Shown piece after piece: positions 9,809-64,000 of a stretch of 64,000 bases of DNA. The notes below the pieces were generated by a model, which was given only the letters and a program-made list of their open reading frames with translations, had not been told where the DNA came from and did not search any database. The stretch lies in assembly GCF_000003815.2 (NCBI RefSeq), contig NC_049979.1, positions 21,187,308-21,251,307 on the forward strand. The letters run 5' to 3'. The stretch is from Branchiostoma floridae. Taxonomy: Eukaryota; Chordata; Leptocardii; Amphioxiformes; Branchiostomatidae. The position numbers were made by a program, and so were the translations under genes. Within the stretch, counting starts at the first letter, position 1, and every line of letters starts with the position of its first letter.

Positions 9809-10720
9809 CCTGGCATGTTGCAACACCGACCAATTGAACTTTTTGAGAGGCAGTAAAAATATTGCTTTGAATAGCACTAAAATGTTGAAGAAATTGAATA
9901 TACTTATTTTTACACATCAATCTTATAATCATATTTTGTAAGGCTTAGAGATTTATTAGTGACTCATAATGACATAATGACGAACATCTAGCACTTCACT
10001 ATGTTACTGTTCACAACATTTACAATAATTATTATGTATGTTGACAGCTCTGAATTGCTGAGGCCTAGGTGAAAAGAATTGTTGTGCTTCCAGGTACTCA
10101 ACCGGCAAAAATGTTTCAGGCCTAGCCTTTTTTGTTGTGGTTTGCGGGCAAAGACATATGACAACAGAGTTATGAAAACACTGTAGAGTCGTTTTCCAAC
10201 AAGCTCTTAACATGTCTGCTTCCCGCAGTAGAAACGTGATTCAAACAGACCTATCGGTCCTAGATTTATATTGACACCCAGTAGGTTCCTTTATATTGAC
10301 ATCCAGTTTATCTAGATAGCCAGGATCTACAAAGGAAAAGAGAGAATTCGTTCCTGCCTACCATTAATCGGAAACACAACTTCTTTTCGAGGCCTGAGTA
10401 GTCTTTTCAAAATGAAGAAACATCTATTTTGTTCTTGTGTTTTTGTGATGCAATTGTTAAACAAATTTCAGAGCACACTGTTGGATTATATTTGGATACA
10501 GTAATGTCATATAGATGTTGTTTCGCCTCTGCTTTGCAATAAACTAGCTTATGAGCTTGGATTTGCTGTGTTTGCTGTGGAATCTAAGATAGACAAGATC
10601 AAAGCTTTAAAACATTCTAAGCAAGAGTTACATTGAAAGCAAATAAAAGACATTCTGGTGAAAGAATGCCATGCATTGCAACTATGAAATCCAATGAATA
10701 AAGAATCCCAAAGTTTCACA
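9809..10720 (+). other. Gene A 3' UTR with poly(A) signals
   Basis: No further exon-like frame follows the TAG. AATAAA hexamers occur at 10538-10543, 10642-10647 and 10697-10702, so transcript ends within about 20-30 bp of any of these are likely. The stretch is AT-rich with no other feature. Confidence 0.55.
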
Positions 10721-11218
10721 TAAATTTAGATACGCAAATATCTTCTGGTAGGCGGTGACAAATTTCTCAACTAAAGTTTGAAACCTGTGATATGTAAGAT
10801 TTACAGTTTTTCAGTATTGTAAATAACGTCAGAGTTTCCTTGTGGGTGTTGTGTCCGTGAAGAATGACAACCTGCCCATCCCTGTGACAAGTATGATCCC
10901 TACCTGGAATATAGACCACCATAGCACACTGACGCTCAACTGTTCCGCGTTCCCTCTTCCAATGTCCTCTATTATAAAGCAATCTTCCAAGAATTAGTTA
11001 CTCAGATATAAAGCTCAATAGTAGAACAAATCGCCGTCTTTGGTATCCCATCTAACGGCTACAACAACACTAATATGTGTTCCTTTTTTTACAAAGTTAA
11101 CATTTTTGGTCACTTTTCTTAGTGATACAACAGTGCTTAGAACCCACCAAGGGAGCGTCAGCGACAAAAGACCCCCACCCCCACCCCCAGAGGAGCAGGC
11201 TGAGCAGTCAAAGTTAGG

Positions 11219-11347
11219 GCGGCTCCTCATTGGTCTGCGTCTGCAGGCACGACCACATGGTGGTTTAAGCTTACACCGTTTCACGGGCTTTTGTGAGCTG
11301 TAGTAAACACTTGCTCAACCCCTTGAGTCCGCCCTAAAATCGGTATT
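11219..11347. repeat. Dispersed direct repeat, copy 1 (copy 2 at 15743-15876)
   Basis: About 130 bp starting GGCTCCTCATTGGT and including ACCACATGGTGG and TAGTAAACACTTGCTC recurs in the same orientation at 15743-15876 with scattered differences. It is probably part of an interspersed element. I see no coding frame shared by both copies. Confidence 0.8.
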
Positions 11348-11435
11348 TACACCTGAGTTATGTGAGGAAAGCCGTGTCAAGTGCCGTTCCCAAGGGCACA
11401 ATACCGGTGACAAGGCAGCCGGATTCTAACTCACC
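11345..11435 (-). mobile_element. tRNA-derived SINE fragment
   Basis: On the minus strand this reads as the SINE seen at 39.0 and 49.0 kb: a decayed B-box region, then GTGCCCTTGGGAACGGCAC and the TTTCCTCACAT segment. Only the head region is left. The rest of 10.7-11.7 kb shows nothing else except C-rich tracts near 11171. Confidence 0.55.
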
Positions 11436-11763
11436 ATGAACTGCTTAAAATCTGTATTTTCAAATGTGGGGGTCCGTACTGGCTATAAATACCATTAGGG
11501 CACTCTGAAGCATCTATCCGTAGTTCACATAATATGTATTTCAGTACACGCCTACAAAATCCACAAATGCCCACAGCTTTCATGCCTATTAGTAAGTAGG
11601 CCAAATCAGTGCCCCTGTCATTTCCTTACATCTCCAAGAGTGTAACCATGAAAACAAGAATTTATCATCCACTATACAACAAAATTGACACGGTTACTCT
11701 AGCGATGATAATTTGTAACATGGGGAAAGACTAATTATAGCACACGTACGTGGTCTAATCTAC

Positions 11764-11837
11764 CCCCACGTGTAGACTTAACCCTGCTGACGTACATCAG
11801 GTGGTCTATATAAGCAGGTAGGAGCAGTTGTTTGACC
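11764..11837 (+). promoter_or_regulatory. TATA promoter, probably of gene B
   Basis: A TATATAAG box lies at 11807-11814, with CACGTG (E-box) upstream near 11768. A consensus splice donor follows about 65 bp after the box. A start site near 11838 is inferred from the usual 25-30 bp spacing. It points toward gene B on the + strand, and no other gene lies between. Confidence 0.6.
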
Positions 11838-11878
11838 AAGTGTAAGGAAGCACCGCAAGGGCCCGGAGAGAAATCAAG
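11838..11878 (+). other. Putative 5' UTR exon of gene B
   Basis: The leader would end ATCAAG, followed by GTAAGG at 11879, a near-perfect donor. Joined to the acceptor at 17198, the mRNA would read CAAG-ATG with A at -3, a good initiation context. The exon has no ATG of its own. Linkage to gene B is inferred; the intron would be 5.3 kb. Confidence 0.5.
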
Positions 11879-12372
11879 GTAAGGTACTTATTGATTGATT
11901 ACCCTCGTACCCAAACCAAACGGGCGAAATTGCCTGTCGTATTTAGGGCTAGGGACGAAGTTTTGCGAGAAAACTGTGACGATTTAGGTAGTGACATTTT
12001 GAACTTTTTTTCTCCAGACCGACTTTGTAAAAAGACTACAACTTATAAATTAATGTATACTTTGAGATTTTGCATTGCTCAGCATTTTCTTCGATATCTG
12101 TGACATCATCATACGACGGCCTATGACGAATATTATCGGCCACACCGTTGAGCAAGTAGGACAGCGTAGTACTGACCTAAAAGTACATGTAACTAAAGGG
12201 CTATACGTATACGTACTTCCAATGGTTTTCAAAGTTTTCCTAACTTTGTTTCTTTTCATGATGCTAGTAATAATGACTAATAGGCGACGAGTGTAAATCT
12301 CTCTCCTTTTTTACACGTTATTGTCACAACCATCGAGGTAAGAAATGGTCAAGCATTTGGTGAATATGATGT

Positions 12373-12623
12373 CTAATGGTGGTATCTCACTGCACTTGAG
12401 GCACCGGTGCGGTATTGCGGGGTTCGTTCACTGCGGCACTGTTGTGTTATTTTGCCGATTTTTTTATAATCTAGACATTGCCTAATACGTAAAATTATGA
12501 CTAAGACAGCAAAATACACAAAACGTAGGAAAATTCGTTCTTGATCTCTGAACTTCGTTGAGTAATTTTTCGAACCCCGCAGTGCCTCACCGGTGCCTCG
12601 AGTTCAGTGAGATACCACCTTAG
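12373..12623. mobile_element. MITE with long terminal inverted repeats
   Basis: The left arm CTAATGGTGGTATCTCACTG and the right arm CAGTGAGATACCACCTTAG are inverted copies. Pairing continues inward through the GAGGCACCGG and GCGGGGTTCG blocks. The element is about 250 bp and non-coding. Confidence 0.75.
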
Positions 12624-13024
12624 TGATAATTGCAATGCGGCGGACTGTCGTGTTCTTTAAGGTGCTTGAAAAAGTATTTCATTAATTGCATTTTTGACTT
12701 GCCACGAAGTCGGTATGTAGTAGAAGAACTTTCACCATCGCATTGTATGCTAAACATGAAGCAGGTGTCTACACGGTTAAGACTAGGTATGGCATGTTTT
12801 AGCTGGCATGAAGATGGCGTCTACATGAAATAATATTTTGTCATTGCTTTTTTCGTTGGTCAGCATTTAGATACCTCATGTTCAAGTTTATTAACGATAA
12901 GATAATCATACAATTTGATTAGGATATAGCGTTATGAATTTTATATCTACAAGAAAATATATAGACTCTTAAAGCGCAAGAGGTAGTACGGAAACGGAAA
13001 ACCCGCAAAAATTCATGCTTTATA

Positions 13025-13240
13025 AAAACTAAGGAAAACTAACCAGTCGCCTTTAGGTCATCCATGTCTTTTCACTTAAACACATTATTAAATCTATGAC
13101 TATGTGCACCTACGTAATGACGCACACATGGGTCTGCTATTGACTTAGCAACATCAACACTGACAACTTCATTGTGTGACGCCCTACAAGTCAACATTAT
13201 ACCGCCCTTTTAAGGTCAAGTACCAGGGTACGTGTTATAC
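13025..13240. repeat. ~215-bp direct repeat, copy 1 (copy 2 at 13474-13685)
   Basis: The block from AAAACTAAGGAAAACTAACC to GGGTACGTGTTATAC occurs twice in the same orientation with few changes; a short indel in the second copy removes about 4 bp. The 230-bp spacer (13241-13473) has no coding signal. Confidence 0.88.
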
Positions 13241-13473
13241 TTCGTCTTCGTTACCCTCTAAAAACCCCACTGGGGTGTCGCTGAAGGGGTGGTGGTGTGG
13301 GTTGGCGTGCGGATTAAGGCAGGCAAGCCAAACCGGCCTTAAAGGCCTCGAATGACGGGGCCTGGGCAGTGTGCCCCGGCAGTCTGTTCCACTCGACAAC
13401 CGTGTGAGGGAAAAAAGAAAATTTGAAACAGTCTCTTTTAGCTGTGATTAACTGGTATTTAAACAATCACGTG

Positions 13474-13685
13474 AAAACTAAGGAAAACTAACCAGTCGCC
13501 TTTAGGTCATCCATGTCTTTTCAGATAAACACATAAATCTATGACTATGTGAACCTACGTAATGACGCACACTTGGGTCTGCTATTGACTTAGCAACATC
13601 AACACTGACAACTTCATTGTGTGACGCCCTACAAATCAACATTATACCGCCCTTTTAAGGTCAAGTACCAGGGTACGTGTTATAC
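13474..13685. repeat. ~215-bp direct repeat, copy 2
   Basis: Second copy of the block at 13025-13240. The high identity suggests a recent local duplication or two long-terminal-like ends of a degenerate element. No primer-binding or coding sequence is visible between them. Confidence 0.88.
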
Positions 13686-14382
13686 GTTATGGTAACTACG
13701 GTATGTCTTCACTTAATGTGGACCTCGATTTGCAAATAACGGCCCATCAAGATAGCAGAACACAGTATGTATCCAAACCATCCAACCCATGACCAGGAGA
13801 TATAAAGTAGTCCGAACAAAGTTATTGAAGACCTAGTAGAAAGTCTTGTGTGATCTTGAAAGACAACCAGATGTAAAATGTATGAGGTAGGAATTTGTTG
13901 GCCTGGACACTGTAAAGAATTTTCAGCTCGTGTACGCACGAGCGTTAAAAAAAAGTATGAGTGTGAAAAGCCGATACGCAAACTACATTTTTTTTCATTT
14001 TTAAAAAGATATTTTACATATTGTACAATGACAACCCAAACATATCCGTTTATATATCTATCTCTATATGTACCCTACTATATTTTTTCCGCGACGAACT
14101 AACTTGTGAATCTTCAAAATACGATAACTGTGATGTGTGTATGTTCTGTTACCTCAAGGGGCACAAAGAAGGAGAATGCTGGTCCAAAAATTACCTTTTT
14201 TTCACAAAAAAAAAGAGAACGGGCTAGAGTTGAACCCTCCAGACTGTATTCATGCAATATCGTGATTATGATTCCTTGTTTCTTCCTTTTGGTCAATTGC
14301 ACAATATTTCCAACACTGTTTTACACGGGGTCCTTTATTTCCGGACCGCAACGTGCAAATTAGGCAAAACATGTGTTAAGAT

Positions 14383-14920
14383 AAGGGAACAACCCGCCGG
14401 ACGTGTTATATGTCCGTACGTTTTTTGGGAGGCCACGTCCGATACGTTTTTCTGAAAACGTGGGGAAGGAAGGACAAGATCAGGGAGATTAATTGCACGT
14501 CTCAACGCACGTCACTCGCACGGTTTGCGCATGGTGTAAATATGTGGTATGCACGCCACGTCTAGCCGTGAGTGGTTGCGTGCAAAGTTCGTTGCGCAAG
14601 TGGTGAGTTGTACGTCCGATGTCTGAGCGATTGCCACGTTACCATATGCAGGCCGTACTTAGACGTGCTGCGTACGTACGATTTCCTTACTCGCATTGGC
14701 TGTACAGGCTTGACTCCTACGGGGGTCAATCCGCAGCCCGAACACAGAGAAATTTTTGCATGCACGTAAAGTGCTACGGCGTGTCTGCGTGCTCCCAAAT
14801 CCGTTGGATTTCGTAGGATTTCGTACGGATGCGGTAATTACCACTGATGGATAAAAAAAAAATTACCACGTTTTCGCACGTTTACAGCACGCATTTACAC
14901 GTACGGCGGGTTGTGCCCTT
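14383..14920. mobile_element. TIR element (about 540 bp)
   Basis: The left end AAGGGAACAACCCGCCGGACG is mirrored by CGTACGGCGGGTTGTGCCCTT at the right end. The interior is rich in CG-containing ACGT and CACG words and has no believable protein. It is a non-autonomous DNA transposon by structure. Confidence 0.65.
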
Positions 14921-15042
14921 TGCATTCTTTGCACCGCCGAGAAATAACACAGTTACGGTTTGATGTACATAAGATAGTTTTCGCTAACGAAAAGTGATTT
15001 TATGCCTATCTCTGGAACGAGACACATCATCAAACAACACAA

Positions 15043-15402
15043 TCAGGTTTTTTGACGGGGATCAAAAAGCCGTGGGATAGGGAAGCCCATGACTAACTTT
15101 CGAGCCCCCGTCTGCCAGCTAATGTTGTCGGCTAACTTCACCATGTCCGACAAGATCCACTGCGTGGATCTCGACAGGTCACACAAATCGTTACACCCAA
15201 TCTCCAAATAAGCCACATCCACTCGGCAGGGCACCCCACAGCCGACACAGGTTGCGAGTGGTGCCCACCGGCAAGCCGTGAACGTGACACGTCGCATTCT
15301 TGACCAAAAACTGCGGTCTATGGCTCGACCCGACACAGTAGAGGAACTGCTTGACAGGAAAGTATCCAGACGGGACACAAAGGAGTGTCCCAATAAAGAC
15401 AA
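15043..15402 (-). pseudogene. SGNH/GDSL-hydrolase-like fragment
   Basis: The minus-strand frame encodes LLGHSFVSRLDTFL and, later, VDVAYLEIGCNDLCD. This pairs a nucleophile-like GHS block with an xxxGxND block, as seen in SGNH-hydrolase-like proteins often carried by invertebrate transposons. The fragment is about 120 residues, has no clear start context or neighbouring exons, and sits among repeats. Likely a transposon remnant; activity is doubtful. Confidence 0.4.
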
Positions 15403-15742
15403 CGGGGTTAATTTCTGGCCTAGCGGCAGCCATCACTGATCACTTACCCCAAGCCTACGTAGGACGTCAGACCAGTTGTTAGCGGCCAAAGAACCCTCCT
15501 ATCGAACTGGCGCGGTTGTCAAATAAACACAGGAAACCCTCCTATAGAAAAACCGGATGGACTGGGAGCTTCCAGGATCAGCAACCAGCAACAGAAACAC
15601 TCGCGGACAACCGACACACAAACACGGACAAAATTTTCTCACGGCCAGCCTGGGCTTTACACTGGACGGGCTGACCGAGACAGGTCTGAACAAAGTTTCC
15701 CGCCGGCTGCGACCGCATGTATAGATCCGCCAATCAAACTTA

Positions 15743-15876
15743 TGGAGGCTCCTCATTGGTTTGCCTCTGCAAGCCCGACCACATGGTGGTTTAGGCTTAC
15801 ACCGTTTCGCGGGCTTTTATGGGCTGTAGTAAACACTTGCTCTAAACCCCTGATTCCGCCCTAAAGTCGGTATTTA
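15743..15876. repeat. Dispersed direct repeat, copy 2 (copy 1 at 11219-11347)
   Basis: Matches 11219-11347 from GGCTCCTCATTGGT to GTCGGTATTTAC. The 4.5-kb distance shows it is interspersed, not tandem. Confidence 0.8.
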
Positions 15877-16269
15877 CGAGGGGGATTAAAAAAAGTAATG
15901 CCATTGGGTTTATAACAGGATGATTCTTTTCATCAAATGAGTTGAAATTGCAATAAAATTTCAACCTATATGACGAAAAATGTGCGTATTAAACCGACGG
16001 CATTACTTTTTGATTCCCCCTTTCACATGCCATGATTTCAAAGACTACAAAAAATTCAGGACAAAGTCGGCGGCGATGTTTACTTACATAGATGGTGCCA
16101 CATAACTAAGTCGTAATTGATTGGAAGTAAATATATTACAAAGTATTTTGTCAACTTGGCACAGACTGCTACTGAAAGACGCCCAAATCCCTTATATCCC
16201 ACATCATATCCCACATCATATCTCAAGTCAGTGTTGTAACGTTATCATGTATTTTTTTTGCATAACCGG

Positions 16270-16390
16270 TAAATTGGTAAACGGTGTTTTGCCTTTCCGA
16301 AGGACACAATGCGCTGGGATCTGCTTAGATCTGCTAGGAATTCGATCTTAGAACGCAAGTCAACAGGCCTATCCGAAAGGCCACCACATA
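16270..16390 (-). mobile_element. SINE-like fragment
   Basis: Read on the minus strand it has a decayed B box (GATCGAATTCC) followed by TGTCCTTCGGAAAGGCA, the same layout as the other SINEs here. Next to it, 16425-16460 is an imperfect palindrome around GCCATT/AATGGC. Confidence 0.4.
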
Positions 16391-17198
16391 ACGTTATATC
16401 AAAACACCATGTCCATCAATTATTACCTTCGCCATTGCCAAAATGGCAGAAGGTTATGTTTTGAGCGTGTACGTCTGTCTGTCAACAGTATAACCCAGAA
16501 GCCTTGGATGGATCCTGATGATATTTTAATAGTAGGTGGGCAGAGGTTGGGCAAACGAAGGTCAAGTTCGATAATGGGCCCCTAGCGGTTTGCTAAGGAA
16601 CTGCAGCGGAACTTCCATTTCTGATATCTCCTGTTCTGGTTTTGTTGCTACTATCGCCATGATTAAAGTTTTATGTTCACCATAGTTGTTTTATAGTTGT
16701 TGACATAGTGTATTTCTTTAATAAATGTTTTAACACATATAAGATATATGTACATCAGTAGTATCGCTGTTATGAAACAAGAGTCCTGTTTCGTTTGTTT
16801 TCTTATGATAACTAATTGAGACCTATGAAAGACGTGTGACACAACACGTGCAACAGTGTTCACTAACACTGATTGTTAGGTGCAGTTTCTCACTGTTTTT
16901 TTACTTACATACGCAAATTTCAGCCGTCGAATTCTCACTAACTGTTTTTTTTTTAGATTTAAGAACCAAAATGAAAAAAAAAAGAAAAAACCTCCGAGAG
17001 GCGTTACTTAACTAGCATGATAGCTAAATGTTGAAGTGGTCTTAGGATAAAGCATATCTTTCACGTCAGTAGTGTAAATAATGGAAAGTTTCAGCTGACG
17101 GTGTCTTATCATAGAAAAATCTTAGATCCCTGTCGTAGCCTGCTTAAAATCCTACGACATCAATTTTTAAAACATTAGAAACATGTCTTCATCCACAG

Positions 17199-63621
<46,423 letters not shown>

Positions 63622-64000
63622 GTGAGGAAAATAATCATCATTTTCACAAGGAACTCACTCATAGATCAACACAATTCTAAATTCCTCTTCAAACCCATGT
63701 ATGACCTTTTCTCTGAAAGTCGTTTCATTGCTAAGAATCAGGATTTACAGTGTGGAAGGGCTGAGGACAACTTAGTTGGAACTGTGTACCCGATTGAAAT
63801 TTTTCTCTGCTTGGTTTTGGGATCTTTCTATGTCAGGAAGGCTCTATAATATTTGAAAAGCTTGAGGCTTGAAGTCAACTGGGATGTAGTAAGTGTTAAG
63901 TGTTAATTTCAGCTTATGAGTTCTTAAAGGTTATTTTTCACTTGTGCTTAACTTCAGATAACTTTCTTGTGATGATTCAGGCCTTGCCAAATCTCGTACT

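Noticed and set aside
13709-13981. 90-codon minus-strand gene
   Set aside because: Lies among repeats with no recognisable protein features or supporting exons.

Overview
The window is animal nuclear DNA. Its genes are cut into many short exons with GT-AG introns of about 130 bp to 5.8 kb, and the introns hold SINEs, a Penelope-like retroelement, MITEs and satellites. Extracellular modules dominate: sushi/CCP, C-type lectin, LCCL, EGF, GCC2/GCC3 and thrombospondin type 1. This mix, with long runs of one-exon CCP domains, fits an invertebrate deuterostome, most likely a cephalochordate (amphioxus). The species is inferred, not proven. All recognised genes are on the + strand.

Layout. (1) 36-9808 is the 3' part of 'gene A': seven CCP exons, a four-exon cysteine-poor region I cannot name, a GCC2/GCC3 (ephrin-receptor-like) exon, three EGF exons and a two-exon C-type lectin with an EPN motif, ending at a TAG. 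Poly(A) signals follow near 10.54-10.70 kb. (2) 10.7-17.2 kb holds repeats, but also a good TATA promoter and a short leader exon (about 11838-11878). Its donor could splice to the ATG exon at 17199. (3) 17199-63621 is 'gene B', open at the 3' end: signal peptide, TSP1 and EGF-like module, two CCPs, a CCP-like/LCCL unit, a C-type lectin, then 41 CCP exons. The window gives 49 coding exons, about 2,890 codons. (4) The last seven exons of gene B (60105-63621) are near copies of the first seven of gene A (36-3184), introns included. The window ends just before the counterpart of gene A exon 8, so gene B probably continues into the same tail (unknown region, GCC2/GCC3, EGFs, lectin).

The main internal pattern is a two-level repeat in gene B. 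After one CCP (30034) come four copies of a four-exon cassette, called here C-D-A-B (30662-42561). Two separate CCPs follow (43127, 44638), then four copies of a different cassette, E-F-G-H (45684-60275), then six single CCPs. This resembles the long homologous repeats of complement receptor 1 but is much longer. Nearly every CCP is one phase 1-1 exon of 168-186 bp, so whole modules can be duplicated without breaking the frame.

Large introns are swollen by repeats: a 142-144 bp satellite at 20.6-21.3 kb, a repeat-rich stretch at 22.5-25 kb, related element clusters at 25.8-28.0 kb and 52.0-56.3 kb, a SINE with a nested TTAA-flanked element at 39.0-40.4 kb, and a Penelope-like remnant with a hammerhead-like core at 43.5-44.5 kb. 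Both genes are predicted to make secreted, disulfide-rich mosaic proteins that pair carbohydrate-recognition domains with long CCP stalks, as in complement regulators, selectins and SVEP1/polydom. A role in innate recognition or matrix adhesion is inference only.
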